This document shows, piece by piece, positions 39,052-48,401 of a DNA stretch of 64,000 nt. The translations under genes and the position numbers were made by a program. Under the pieces are notes generated by a model that did no database searches, was not told the DNA's origin, and saw nothing but the letters and a program-made list of their open reading frames with translations. The stretch's first letter is position 1. Each line of letters opens with the position of its first letter. The DNA is from Metabacillus sp. KUDC1714. Lineage in GTDB: Bacteria; Bacillota; Bacilli; Bacillales; Bacillaceae. The stretch covers positions 248,001-312,000 of the forward strand of contig NZ_CP055263.1 in the NCBI RefSeq assembly GCF_014217835.1. The letters are read 5' to 3'.

Positions 39052-39308
39052 GCTATGATCCCCCGATATGCTTTGAAGAAACTTCTAAGGTGTAAGACAA
39101 GCATGCACATCCTTTAGACTAGAGCATTTATTTTCTAAGTTTCTTACTTTGAACATTAGCCATTATAGCATATTATTAACTTATTAGGCACTAAAACCGA
39201 CTTTGCTGCTTGGACATAGTGATTTTCATTATTCACCAGTAAGGTCACAACACATACCCATCTAATCACTAATCATGACATTTTCACTAAACGTTTGGAG
39301 TGTTTAAA

Positions 39309-40583
39309 TTGAAGCAACCACTTGCATATAGAATGCGACCAAAAAAATTAGAAGATATTATCGGTCAAACCCATTTAGTAGCAGAAGGAAAAATTATTCA
39401 GCGCATGGTTAAAGCAAAGCATTTGTCCTCAATGATATTATACGGACCCCCTGGTATTGGAAAAACATCGATTGCTACGGCGATTGCAGGTAGCACTGGT
39501 ACAGCCTTTCGCAAGCTTAATGCTGTTGTTAACAATAAAAAAGATATGGAAATTGTTGTTGCAGAAGCAAAGATGTCAGGAAAAGTAATTTTAATTTTAG
39601 ACGAAGTACATCGTCTTGATAAAGCAAAGCAAGACTTTTTACTACCTTATCTTGAGAATGGAATGATTATTCTAATCGGGGCGACTACAAGTAACCCTTA
39701 TCATTCAATTAATCCAGCGATACGAAGTAGATGTCAGATTTTCGAACTACATTCACTAGATGAGGAGGATATAAAACAGGCTTTACTTCGGGCAATTCAT
39801 GATAAAGAAGATGGATTAGGAATACAGGAGATCGAAATAAGTGAAGATGCTTTACATCATTTAGCTGGCAGCTGTGGAGGTGATGTACGGTCAGCACTAA
39901 ACGCACTTGAATTAGCTGTTTTATCTACTGAGGCTAATAGAGATGGTTTAATTGAAATTACTATTGAAATAGCTGAGGAATGTCTGCAAAAGAAAAGCTT
40001 TGTTCATGATAAAGACGGTGACGCCCACTATGATGTGATTTCTGCATTTCAGAAATCTATTAGAGGTTCTGATGTAAATGCCGCTTTACATTATTTAGGT
40101 AGACTAATTGAAGCTGGTGATTTAGTAAGCATCAACAGAAGACTATTAGTCATTGCGTATGAGGATATAGGTCTTGCAAATCCACAAGCAGGAGCGCGAA
40201 CATTAGCAGCAATTGAAGCAACTGAACGATTAGGATTCCCTGAAGCAAGAATTCCGCTTGCAAATGCAGTCATTGAATTATGCCTTTCACCCAAATCAAA
40301 TAGTGCTTATCAAGCATTAGATAACGCGATCTCTGACATCAGAGCTGGAAAAATAGGTGACGTTCCCATTCATCTAAAGGATGCACATTATCAGGGTGCA
40401 AAAGCGTTAGGCAGAGGAATTGATTATTTATATCCACATGATTATGAAAATGGCTGGGTAAAACAACAATACCTGCCAGATCGTTTAAAAAACAAAGTGT
40501 ATTATGAACCGAAAAAAACTGGAAAATTCGAATTAACCTTAAGCCAAGTGTATGACAAGCTATTGAAGCAACAAAGAAAGTGA
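39309..40583 (+). CDS. rarA: Replication-associated recombination protein RarA
   Basis: RarA (MgsA, YrvN) is an AAA+ ATPase that acts at stalled replication forks. The 424-residue protein begins KQPLAYRMRPKKLEDIIGQ. It has Walker A LYGPPGIGKTSIATAIAG (about 48-65), Walker B LILDEVHRLDKAKQDF (about 98-113), sensor 1 LIGATTSNPYHSINPA and the C-terminal MgsA domain with SIRGSDVNAALHYLGRLIEA. The TTG at 39309 has GGAG 8 bases upstream; the in-frame GTG at 39300 is less likely. It converges with tcdA on a shared hairpin. Confidence 0.95.
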   Translation: MKQPLAYRMRPKKLEDIIGQTHLVAEGKIIQRMVKAKHLSSMILYGPPGIGKTSIATAIAGSTGTAFRKLNAVVNNKKDMEIVVAEAKMSGKVILILDEVHRLDKAKQDFLLPYLENGMIILIGATTSNPYHSINPAIRSRCQIFELHSLDEEDIKQALLRAIHDKEDGLGIQEIEISEDALHHLAGSCGGDVRSALNALELAVLSTEANRDGLIEITIEIAEECLQKKSFVHDKDGDAHYDVISAFQKSIRGSDVNAALHYLGRLIEAGDLVSINRRLLVIAYEDIGLANPQAGARTLAAIEATERLGFPEARIPLANAVIELCLSPKSNSAYQALDNAISDIRAGKIGDVPIHLKDAHYQGAKALGRGIDYLYPHDYENGWVKQQYLPDRLKNKVYYEPKKTGKFELTLSQVYDKLLKQQRK

Positions 40584-40599
40584 GAACGTCTAAGCTAAC

Positions 40600-40626
40600 A
40601 AAAAGAGGCTAGAATAGCCTCTTTTC
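40600..40626. terminator. Bidirectional terminator between rarA and tcdA
   Basis: AAAAGAGGCT pairs with AGCCTCTTTT around a short loop. Confidence 0.85.
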
Positions 40627-40628
40627 TG

Positions 40629-41396
40629 TTATTTTTCATCTTTAACTCGAACAATCTTGATATCCTTAACTAAATCAGTTACAACATATCCTCCCATAAT
40701 TAACCCCGCTACAGAAGGTACAAATGCATTGGATGCTGGAGGCATTTTTGCTTTACGGATTTGTGCAGCATCATTACCAACCTCTTTACGTACATCTTCA
40801 CGAATGACAATCGGACTTTCATCAGAGAAAACAACCTTTATTCCTTTATGAATTCCTTCTTTACGTAAACGAATACGAATAACCTTCGCCATTGGGTCTG
40901 TATGTGTTTTCGAAATGTCGGCAACTTGAAACCTAGTAGGATCCATTTTATTTGCCGCACCCATACTGGAAATGATCGGAATCTTTCGTTTTAAACATTC
41001 CTTCATTAAATGAATTTTATAAGAAATGGTATCAGATGCATCTATTACATAATCAAGCTTTTGATCAAAAAATTGCTCGTAGGTTTCTTCTGTATAAAAC
41101 ATCTTGAGAGAAATAACTTCGCAGTCAGGGTTTATATCCTTTATTCGCGCTTCCATTAAGTCAACTTTCGGTTGACCAACTGTTGAGATTAGTGCGTGAA
41201 TTTGACGATTTACATTTGTAATATCTACATCATCTTTATCAACTAAAACCAATCGCCCTACTCCAGATCTAGCAAGTGCTTCCGCTGAAAAAGAACCGAC
41301 ACCGCCAATACCTAGCACAGCAACAGTACTATTCTTTAGTATATCTAAACCTTCTTTACCAATCGCTAATTCATTACGTGAAAATTGATGTAACAA
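40629..41396 (-). CDS. tcdA: tRNA threonylcarbamoyladenosine dehydratase TcdA
   Basis: TcdA cyclises t6A37 to ct6A in tRNAs, using ATP. The 255-residue E1-like enzyme has the nucleotide motif AVLGIGGVGSFSAEALARSG (about 29-48), VDKDDVDITNVNRQIHAL, DYVIDASDTISYKI and the catalytic cysteine region KECLKRKIPIISSMGAANKM. It corresponds to YrvM of B. subtilis and lies between rarA and the 6S RNA gene, the same order. A CTGTCATT/AATGACAG hairpin stands upstream at 41429-41457. Confidence 0.93.
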   Translation of the reverse strand: MLHQFSRNELAIGKEGLDILKNSTVAVLGIGGVGSFSAEALARSGVGRLVLVDKDDVDITNVNRQIHALISTVGQPKVDLMEARIKDINPDCEVISLKMFYTEETYEQFFDQKLDYVIDASDTISYKIHLMKECLKRKIPIISSMGAANKMDPTRFQVADISKTHTDPMAKVIRIRLRKEGIHKGIKVVFSDESPIVIREDVRKEVGNDAAQIRKAKMPPASNAFVPSVAGLIMGGYVVTDLVKDIKIVRVKDEK

Positions 41397-41702
41397 CTAA
41401 CTCACTCCAATTATTATCCAATTAATTTCACTGTCATTTCATAATGACAGTATTTTTACCTGAAAACGAATATAACATACATTGTACGAAAAGCAAGAGA
41501 TTTTATAGATCTACAAATAAGGAATTTCAAGAAACCTCGTTTCAAAACTCCCCAAGCTGAATGTATTATCATTTTATTTATTTTCAGGGTTTCAGTGCCC
41601 TTTTGTATTAACAAACAAAAAGGGTCTATCCTCTCAATCCTTAATAATTAGTACAAACCTAGGTAATGTACTATCTATAAGTTTACATTGAGGGGTCAGA
41701 CC

Positions 41703-41909
41703 CTTAGTCAATCATATGTAGTAGTCCCAATCGTGCCGTCGCCGTTTCCCTCGTTTTGATCCCGCCCTTAGCAGGTGGGTGCTTTATTCTTAGAGGTTGT
41801 AAGTCCTCTTTAACGAGTTAGAGAGGCATTTACTCTGTCAAGAAACACAAGCTCCCGTAGAAAAAATGTTAGGTCAAAACTAGGTGTACAACTAACACAT
41901 CAGGACTTT
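41703..41909 (-). ncRNA. bsrA: 6S RNA (BsrA, 6S-1)
   Basis: The minus strand from AAAGTCCTGATGTG to ATTGACTAAGG (about 205 nt) has the 6S RNA layout. The ends AGTCCTGATGTGTTAGTT and ACTACTACATATGATTGACT form the closing stem. GGGAGCTTGTG and ACGAGGGAAACGG surround the expected large central bubble, and CCTCTCTAACTCG...GAGGACTTACAACCTC plus CCCACC...GGGCGGG make the apical stems. In B. subtilis bsrA lies at this place, between yrvM and aspS. 6S RNA binds SigA RNA polymerase. The ends are estimated. Confidence 0.85.
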
Positions 41910-41981
41910 AATTGTTATTTTTTAAAATAATATCATATTGAAAATATCATTTCAAGATCTTGACTAGATGCAATTAATGAT

Positions 41982-43748
41982 TTAGTCACGTAATTCTAAA
42001 TTCAATTCTTCTAACTGCGCTTCACTTACAGTACTTGGGGCATTTGTTAATAAATCACTCGCACTCGCTGTTTTAGGGAAAGCGATTGTATCTCTTAAAT
42101 TTGTACGACCAGCTAATAGCATTACTAATCGGTCTAAACCAAGAGCTATACCACCATGTGGTGGTGTGCCATATTCAAAAGCGTCTAATAAGAAACCAAA
42201 TTGTTCTTTGGCCTCTTCATCAGAGAAGCCTAATAACTTGAACATTTTTTCTTGAACGTCTTTTTCAAAAATACGAATTGATCCGCCACCTAGCTCGTAT
42301 CCATTTAATACAATATCATATGCCTGTGCTTTCATATTACCCGGATCTGTGTCAAATAAACTTAAATCTTCACGAGCTGGCATTGTAAATGGATGATGTG
42401 CTGCATAATAACGTTTTGTTGCTTCGTCATACTCAAGTAATGGCCAATCAACAACCCAAAGAAAATTATATTTACTTTCATCAATTAACTGTAGGTCTTT
42501 ACCAAGCTTTAATCGAAGCGCACCTAGGGAATCCGCAACAACTGATTTTTTATCAGCTACAAATACTAGCAAATCACCGACTGTTGCTTCCATTGTTCTA
42601 ACTAATCCTTTTTGCTCTTCTTCAGTGAAAAATTTAATAATCGGACCTTTTAAACCATCTTCTTCAACTTTTAGCCAAGCTAACCCTTTTGCTCCGTATG
42701 GTGCAACGAATTCAGCTAGTGCATCCATATCTTTTCTAGAATATTTATCAGCAGCACCTTTAACATTGATTGATTTTACTTGACCACCATTTGCTACTAC
42801 ACTGCTAAATACTTTCAGGCCACTGTCTTTAACAATTTCACCTACATCAACAAGCTCTAAACCAAAGCGTGTGTCTGGCTTATCAGATCCAAAGCGCCCC
42901 ATTGCCTCGTCATATGGCATTCTTTGCATTGGTAGGTTAATCTCAACACCCTTTGTTTCTTTCATAATTCTTGCCATCATTTTTTCTGTCATGGACATAA
43001 TATCATCCTGACTCATAAATGAAGCTTCAATATCAATTTGTGTAAATTCAGGCTGACGGTCAGCACGTAAATCTTCGTCACGGAAACAGCGAGCTATTTG
43101 ATAATATTTATCAAACCCTGACACCATTAATAGCTGTTTAAAGATTTGTGGTGATTGTGGTAATGCATAAAATTCACCTTCATGTACACGACTAGGTACT
43201 AAGTAATCACGAGCTCCTTCAGGTGTGCTCTTTGTTAAGATTGGCGTTTCAATATCTAAAAAGCCACTTTCATCTAGGAAATTACGCATTGATTTAGTTA
43301 CATTGTGACGCATTTGAATCGTATTAAATAGTGCTGGTCTTCTTAAATCTAAATAACGATATTTTAGACGAACATCCTCGGATACTTCATCTGATTTATC
43401 CTCAATTAAGAATGGCGGATTTTTAGCTGCGTTTATAATCGTTACATTCTCAACAATAACCTCTATTTTCCCAGTTGGGACATTTGGGTTTACTGTTTCT
43501 GCATCACGTTCAACAACTTTCCCAGTTATATCTAACACATATTCACTTCGAACTCGCTCAGCAATTGCTAATGCTTCCTCAGAAATTTCTGGGTTAAAAA
43601 CGATTTGAACAACACCTGTGCGATCGCGAAGATCAATAAAAATAACTCCTCCTAAATCACGTCGTTTTTGCACCCACCCTTTTAATACGATTTTTTCTCC
43701 AATAGCTGACTCTGGTACTTCTCCACAATAATATGTACGGCCAAACAT
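41982..43748 (-). CDS. aspS: Aspartyl-tRNA synthetase
   Basis: AspS charges tRNA-Asp. The 588-residue class IIb enzyme has an N-terminal OB anticodon-binding domain ([20 protein letters not shown] near 20-39) and motif 2 [20 protein letters not shown]. The bacterial GAD insert occupies about 290-410, and motif 3 is [16 protein letters not shown] near residue 525. The ATG at 43748 follows GGAGAGGG. Frame-open sequence upstream comes from the palindromic repeat and is not part of the gene. It follows hisS, so both are under the hisS T-box. Confidence 0.96.
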   Translation of the reverse strand: MFGRTYYCGEVPESAIGEKIVLKGWVQKRRDLGGVIFIDLRDRTGVVQIVFNPEISEEALAIAERVRSEYVLDITGKVVERDAETVNPNVPTGKIEVIVENVTIINAAKNPPFLIEDKSDEVSEDVRLKYRYLDLRRPALFNTIQMRHNVTKSMRNFLDESGFLDIETPILTKSTPEGARDYLVPSRVHEGEFYALPQSPQIFKQLLMVSGFDKYYQIARCFRDEDLRADRQPEFTQIDIEASFMSQDDIMSMTEKMMARIMKETKGVEINLPMQRMPYDEAMGRFGSDKPDTRFGLELVDVGEIVKDSGLKVFSSVVANGGQVKSINVKGAADKYSRKDMDALAEFVAPYGAKGLAWLKVEEDGLKGPIIKFFTEEEQKGLVRTMEATVGDLLVFVADKKSVVADSLGALRLKLGKDLQLIDESKYNFLWVVDWPLLEYDEATKRYYAAHHPFTMPAREDLSLFDTDPGNMKAQAYDIVLNGYELGGGSIRIFEKDVQEKMFKLLGFSDEEAKEQFGFLLDAFEYGTPPHGGIALGLDRLVMLLAGRTNLRDTIAFPKTASASDLLTNAPSTVSEAQLEELNLELRD

Positions 43749-43800
43749 GGTACCCTCTCCTTTGTTAATCAAATAGATGTTTGTTTTAAATAGACTTTTT

Positions 43801-43967
43801 TTGCAAACTTTGTTGCTATTTACTAAGTAGTGCGGTGTGGTTGATTTCCGCTTCAGATGCTCGCTTTCCGCGGGGCGGGCGGTGAGCCTCCTCGGCGTAA
43901 ACGCCTGCATGAGTCTCACCTGTCCCGCTACTCCCGCAGGAGTCTCGCACTTCCGCTCCAATCAACC
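43801..43967. repeat. Palindromic repeat between hisS and aspS
   Basis: Read on the minus strand it has arms GGTTGATTGGAGCGGAAG and GAAGCGGAAATCAACCAC, a centre GGCG-TTTA-CGCC, and the tail AGCAACAAAGTTTGC shared with the copy at 29756-29987. It separates aspS from hisS by about 235 bp and is GC-rich compared with its surroundings. Confidence 0.8.
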
Positions 43968-43982
43968 TAAAGTATTTTAGTT

Positions 43983-45266
43983 TTAAAGCAACATTCTCTT
44001 AGAATAAGCTTTTAAATAAGAAATAAGTTGATCAATAGCAATATCTTCTTGGACACCTGTCTCCATATTCTTAACAGCTATCACATTTTTTTCAAGTTCA
44101 TCATCACCCAATACAGCTACAAATTTAGCCTGATGACGATCTGCAGATTTGAATTGAGCTTTCATTTTTTTATCTTCATAGTCTTTTTCTGCTTTTAAGC
44201 CCGCGTTTCTCATCTCATAAAGCAATGAAACAGCACGATCCTTTGCTTGATCCCCCATTGTAACGATATAACAATCTATGTCACTAGAAATCGGTAAAGT
44301 TACATTTTCGGCATCAAGAGCTGCTAAAAGGCGTTCAATACTTAAGGCAAAACCAATCCCTGGAGTCTCAGGTCCACCAATTTCTTGAGCAAGTCCATTA
44401 TAGCGGCCACCTCCACATAAGGTTGTAATGGCTCCAAAGCCTTCAGCATTACTCATGATTTCAAAGGCAGTATGATTATAGTAATCTAAGCCTCTTACAA
44501 GCCCAGGATCTACTTCATAAGGGATCCCATTTGCAGACAAATATTGCTGAACTTTATTAAAGTAGCTTTTTGACCCATCATTTAAATATTCAAGAATCGA
44601 AGGAGCGGTCTTCATTAATTCATGATCGCGATCCTTCTTACAATCTAAAATTCGCAAGGGGTTTTGTTCTAAACGTTTTTGACAATCTGAACAAAACTCT
44701 CCAATTCTCGGCTCAAAGTGTGAGATTAATGCCGTGCGATGTGCTGTGCGACTATCTGCATCACCTAGGCTGTTTATCACAAGCTTTAAACTCTTTAAAC
44801 CAAGTGTTTGATAGAGAGACATCGCAAGTGAAATAACCTCAGCATCGATAGCAGGATCATTACTTCCAAGTGCTTCTATACCAAATTGGACAAATTGACG
44901 AAAACGGCCAGTTTGCGGACGTTCGTATCTAAACATTGGTCCAATGTAATAAAGCTTAGTTGGTTGAGATGAGTTTGCATAAAGCTTTTTTTCCACAAAA
45001 GAACGTACAGTCGAAGCGGTTCCTTCAGGTCTTAGCGTCATGCTTCTTCCCTTACGATCTTGAAATGTGTACATTTCCTTTTGAACAATATCAGTACTTT
45101 CACCAACACCTCGTGCAAATAATTCTGTATGTTCAAAGATCGGCGTACGTATTTCCTTATATTGATATCTGTTACATAATTCTCGTGCAGTATTTTCTAC
45201 AAACTGCCACTTTTCTACTTCTCCAGGTAAAATATCCTGAGTTCCTCTAGGAATCTGGAATGACAT
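43983..45266 (-). CDS. hisS: Histidyl-tRNA synthetase
   Basis: HisS charges tRNA-His. The 427-residue class II enzyme has [14 protein letters not shown] at the start, motif 2 [20 protein letters not shown] (about 107-126), the histidine-binding loop [15 protein letters not shown] (about 258) and motif 3 [16 protein letters not shown]. The ATG at 45266 follows GGAGGAG; the GTG one codon earlier is an alternative. The last codons run to the edge of a palindromic repeat. A T-box and a partial dispersed repeat form the leader. Confidence 0.96.
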   Translation of the reverse strand: MSFQIPRGTQDILPGEVEKWQFVENTARELCNRYQYKEIRTPIFEHTELFARGVGESTDIVQKEMYTFQDRKGRSMTLRPEGTASTVRSFVEKKLYANSSQPTKLYYIGPMFRYERPQTGRFRQFVQFGIEALGSNDPAIDAEVISLAMSLYQTLGLKSLKLVINSLGDADSRTAHRTALISHFEPRIGEFCSDCQKRLEQNPLRILDCKKDRDHELMKTAPSILEYLNDGSKSYFNKVQQYLSANGIPYEVDPGLVRGLDYYNHTAFEIMSNAEGFGAITTLCGGGRYNGLAQEIGGPETPGIGFALSIERLLAALDAENVTLPISSDIDCYIVTMGDQAKDRAVSLLYEMRNAGLKAEKDYEDKKMKAQFKSADRHQAKFVAVLGDDELEKNVIAVKNMETGVQEDIAIDQLISYLKAYSKRMLL

Positions 45267-45284
45267 CACTTTCTCCTCCTATCT

Positions 45285-45330
45285 AAAAGCGGAAGCGCCT
45301 TGTTCAGCCCCGACAAGCATAAGACGATTC
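45285..45330. repeat. Partial dispersed repeat in the hisS leader
   Basis: AAAAGCGGAAGCGCCTTGTT and CAGCCCCGACAAGCATAAGA are the start of a repeat type I know from many Bacillus genomes. Only about 46 bp are present, between the T-box terminator and the hisS ribosome site. Confidence 0.5.
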
Positions 45331-45343
45331 CTACAAAAACATA

Positions 45344-45640
45344 AAAAACTCCCGTCTCTACAAAATGTAGGGACGAGAGTTATACCCGTGGTTCCACCCT
45401 AGTTGAAATAATAATAGTACTATTTCCACTCAATCAGTTAACGCCTGTAACGTTCTGCTCCTACTAAACAAACTGTTTTTCAGAGAGAAACCTAAGGAGT
45501 GTTTTTCAATAAGTCATCATGTAGAAATGCTTTCAGCCAAAGGCATTTCCTCTCTATTCATGTGTACTCTTATTTACTTTTCTCCCTCACCGGTTCAAAG
45601 CCTATGTAAGGTATTTTTCCAAATCGAATTACTCGAATTT
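45344..45640 (-). promoter_or_regulatory. T-box leader of hisS-aspS
   Basis: On the minus strand the T-box AGGGTGGAACCACG (45400-45387) is followed by a terminator with AACTCTCGTCCC and GGGACGGGAGTT type arms (45380-45347). Stem I has AGTA and CTTATT-GAAAAACAC. The likely specifier is CAC (His) at 45501-45499. The overlapping triplet AAC (Asn) is in the register that the alaS leader would predict, so the assignment has some doubt. Confidence 0.88.
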
Positions 45641-45646
45641 TATCTT

Positions 45647-45676
45647 ATCATACGAATGTTTGACGTACAATGTCAA
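45647..45676 (-). promoter_or_regulatory. SigA promoter of hisS
   Basis: On the minus strand TTGACA (45676-45671), 18-base spacer, TATGAT (45652-45647). The -35 overlaps the stop codon of the small gene upstream. Confidence 0.8.
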
Positions 45677-45852
45677 GAACGATTTAAATGTTTTTTTAAA
45701 TTCTTTACTTCTCTTAGTGAAATTCCAAATTCGGATGCCAATTCCAATGATGTATCATTTTGTTCTTTTACCATAAAATCATGAAAATCCATGCCAAAAA
45801 CATCATGTCGCGTGTGTGTTAATTCTCCCTTTTCACTATTTCTCATCTGCAT
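45673..45852 (-). CDS. yrzK: Small HTH-like protein, probable YrzK
   Basis: A 59-residue protein, MQMRNSEKGELTHTRHDVFG and MDFHDFMVKEQNDTSLELAS followed by EFGISLREVKNLKKHLNRS. The C-terminal part looks like one helix-turn-helix (TSLELASEFGISLREVKNLKKHL), the kind found in sigma-factor region 4. It stands between hisS and yrvJ, where B. subtilis has yrzK. AAGGGA lies upstream of the ATG. Its stop codon lies inside the hisS -35 box. Function is unknown. Confidence 0.65.
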   Translation of the reverse strand: MQMRNSEKGELTHTRHDVFGMDFHDFMVKEQNDTSLELASEFGISLREVKNLKKHLNRS

Positions 45853-45984
45853 TACGTCCCTTCAGATTAAGTCTCATACAAATATCTTTACCTATTTTGG
45901 AAGAATTTATTTCAACTTTTAAAAGGAATGTCGATATAAGTAGAGAAATGTTTAGTTTAGCACCTAGAAAAGGAGGATTTTTCG

Positions 45985-47748
45985 TTGATTCGCAAAGGCA
46001 TGACCATGTACATATGTTTTACGCTACTTTTTATTGCTTCATTTGTAAGTCCGATTAAATCGACTGCAGCTAGTGAACAAGTGACAATTAATGTTGATCT
46101 GCTAAATGTTAGAAGTGGGGCAGCTCTTACTTCTTCTGTTCTTGCCAAAGTAAAAAAGGGCCAAACTTTTGATGTCGTAGAAAAGAAAAATGATTGGATT
46201 AAAATTAAACTTTCAAGCAATTCAACTGGCTGGGTTGCAGCATGGCTTGTGACAAAGAAAGCTAATAGCACTTCTTCATCTTCATCAGTTTCAAGTGGAA
46301 ATGGAACAGTTGAATCCAAAGCTACTGGATTAAGATTTCGTTCAGGACCAGGAACATCATTTGGAGTTATTGGTGTGTTTGAAAAAGGAAAAACAGCTAC
46401 TTACTTAGACAAAAGTGGAGAATGGATCAAGATTTCTTACTCAGGTAAGCAAGGATGGGTAGCTGCTAGCTATGTAAAAACGAATGGAAACTCGAACAAA
46501 GCAACACCGTCCAAAGTCAAAAAAACAGCAAGTATCACCGCTACCTCCCTTAATGTCAGAAAAACGCCCTCTACTAAGGGTACTCGTGTCGGGAGCCTAA
46601 GAAAGAATGCTAGTGTTACTATTATTCAAGAGCAAGGTGGCTGGGCACAAATCGAAACAAACGCTATTAAAGGCTGGGTACATAGCGATTATTTAAAACT
46701 TAGCAGTTCAGGTTCATCAACAGAAACACCTTCAACCACAAGCCCAAGCACAACGGTCAAAGCAAGTGGAACTGTTACTGCTACATCCTTAAATGTAAGG
46801 AATAATGGTTCTTTAAATGGTAAGGTTGTTGGGACTGTTACTAAAGGAATGAAGGTTTCGATTACTGAAGAAAAAAATGATTGGTACAAAATAACCTTTA
46901 GCTCAAATAAAACAGGCTGGATTGCTGGATGGTATATTTCAAAAACTATCGATAAAACAAGCTCTTCCCCAAGTACAACTAATAAGAAGCATGTAAAAAT
47001 CATTTATAATGGTACAAACATTCGATCAGGTGCCTCAACTAGCAAATCAATTGTCAAACGAGCAAGTTTAGGAGAATCGTACGAGATCATCGAAACGGTT
47101 GGTGATTGGTACAAAATTAATCTTGGAAGTACAATTGGCTATATTGCAGGTTGGGTTGTTGAGACAAGCGGTGTTAGTTCTCCTGTGACAAAGCCTGGTT
47201 CTGAGCAATACGTTAAAAATAAAACAATTGTTATCGACCCAGGTCATGGCGGACAGGATAGCGGTGCTGTTGGGACAAGGGGTACACTAGAAAAAAACTT
47301 AACATTAACAACAGCTAAATTAGTTTATGACAAACTAAAATCAGCAGGCGCAAATGTTTTTTTAACTCGTTCTAATGATACATATATAAGCCTGAACTCA
47401 AGAGTTCGCACGTCACATTATCGTAATGCCAAAGCGTTTATTAGTCTTCATTATGATAGCACAACTGATAGAAGTGCTAATGGAACAACAGCTTACTATT
47501 ACAGCTCATTAAAGGATGCACAACTAGCTTCGAAATTGAATTCGCAATTAGTCAAACAATCTAATCTAAGAAACCGTGGTATCAAATATGGAAACTTCCA
47601 TGTACTTCGTGAAAACAATGTACCTTCAACACTTTTAGAGCTTGGTTTCTTAAGTAATCGAACAGAAGAATTAACTGTTAATACATCAAGCTATCAGGAA
47701 CGTGTATCACAAGGTATTTATAATGGACTGGCTCAGTATTTTAAATAA
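45985..47748 (+). CDS. yrvJ: N-acetylmuramoyl-L-alanine amidase with five SH3b domains
   Basis: A secreted cell-wall hydrolase that cuts the amide bond between MurNAc and L-Ala. The 587-residue protein starts at TTG after AAGGAGG and has a signal peptide (cleavage likely after about KSTAA, residue 29). Five SH3b repeats are marked by LLNVRSG, GLRFRSG, SLNVRKT, SLNVRNN and TNIRSG. The C-terminal amidase_3 domain (about 412-585) keeps the zinc ligands in VIDPGHGGQDSG and ISLHYDS and the catalytic Glu in LLELGFLSN. It is monocistronic with a terminator. Confidence 0.93.
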   Translation: MIRKGMTMYICFTLLFIASFVSPIKSTAASEQVTINVDLLNVRSGAALTSSVLAKVKKGQTFDVVEKKNDWIKIKLSSNSTGWVAAWLVTKKANSTSSSSSVSSGNGTVESKATGLRFRSGPGTSFGVIGVFEKGKTATYLDKSGEWIKISYSGKQGWVAASYVKTNGNSNKATPSKVKKTASITATSLNVRKTPSTKGTRVGSLRKNASVTIIQEQGGWAQIETNAIKGWVHSDYLKLSSSGSSTETPSTTSPSTTVKASGTVTATSLNVRNNGSLNGKVVGTVTKGMKVSITEEKNDWYKITFSSNKTGWIAGWYISKTIDKTSSSPSTTNKKHVKIIYNGTNIRSGASTSKSIVKRASLGESYEIIETVGDWYKINLGSTIGYIAGWVVETSGVSSPVTKPGSEQYVKNKTIVIDPGHGGQDSGAVGTRGTLEKNLTLTTAKLVYDKLKSAGANVFLTRSNDTYISLNSRVRTSHYRNAKAFISLHYDSTTDRSANGTTAYYYSSLKDAQLASKLNSQLVKQSNLRNRGIKYGNFHVLRENNVPSTLLELGFLSNRTEELTVNTSSYQERVSQGIYNGLAQYFK

Positions 47749-47757
47749 CTTAAAAAG

Positions 47758-47786
47758 AGGTAAGCCGATTGGCTTACCTTTTTTTA
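47758..47786 (+). terminator. yrvJ terminator
   Basis: AGGTAAGCC pairs with GGCTTACCT, followed by T5-T7. Confidence 0.85.
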
Positions 47787-47820
47787 GTATCAAAATTTAT
47801 AACTTTACTTACTCAGTTTT

Positions 47821-47946
47821 GGTGTCTAGCTCCAGCGCCTAAACCCACTTAGGTCTACAGCCACTCAGGAATTGAAGACAAAGAACGTCTTCTATTCCTG
47901 AGCGACTATGCCGGCCTTAGTCTGTTCAAGGCGCCCTGAGCTTTTC
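47821..47946. repeat. Dispersed repeat, second family, between yrvJ and dtd
   Basis: The 126-bp block starts GGTGTCTAGCTCCAGCGCCT and ends GGCGCCCTGAGCTTTTCTTA. It includes an internal hairpin AGGAATTGAAGAC...GTCTTCTATTCCT. Blocks with these ends are common in Bacillus genomes as I recall. It touches the dtd stop codon. Confidence 0.65.
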
Positions 47947-48387
47947 TTATTTGCTCTCAACAATCAATGTCACAGGTCCTACATTTGTAAATTGAACATC
48001 CATCATCGCTCCGAATATTCCTGTCTCTACATGGAGGCCTTTTTCTCGTAATTTCGTATTAAAGATCTCATAAATTTCATTTGCATAATCTGGTTTAGCC
48101 GCATTCATATAATTAGGTCGTCTTCCTTTTCGGCAATCACCATATAAGGTGAATTGTGAAACAGATAAGACTTGTCCATTTACATCTAATAATGAATGAT
48201 TCATTTTACCAGCTTCATCTTCAAAAATTCTTAAGTTTACTATTTTTTCTGCGAGGTATTCAGCGTCTGCTTCAGAATCATCATGGGTAATTCCAACTAG
48301 CACCATTACACCCTCATCTATTTGACCAACTACTTTATTATCTACAGTAACTTTTGCTTCTTTTGCACGTTGTATAACAACTTTCAC
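47947..48387 (-). CDS. dtd: D-aminoacyl-tRNA deacylase
   Basis: Dtd removes D-amino acids (and misloaded glycine) from tRNA. The 146-residue enzyme has the [20 protein letters not shown] start, the [15 protein letters not shown] active-site motif (about 78-92) and the cross-dimer [12 protein letters not shown] motif at the C-terminus (Gly-cisPro). It lies 14 bp downstream of relA, as in B. subtilis, and is probably co-transcribed with it. Confidence 0.96.
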   Translation of the reverse strand: MKVVIQRAKEAKVTVDNKVVGQIDEGVMVLVGITHDDSEADAEYLAEKIVNLRIFEDEAGKMNHSLLDVNGQVLSVSQFTLYGDCRKGRRPNYMNAAKPDYANEIYEIFNTKLREKGLHVETGIFGAMMDVQFTNVGPVTLIVESK

Positions 48388-48401
48388 AATAATACCCTAC
48401 C

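Noticed and set aside
43749..43961. N-terminal extension of aspS in frame with the gene
   Set aside because: The 71 extra codons come from the palindromic repeat and the start at 43748 has the ribosome site and normal length.
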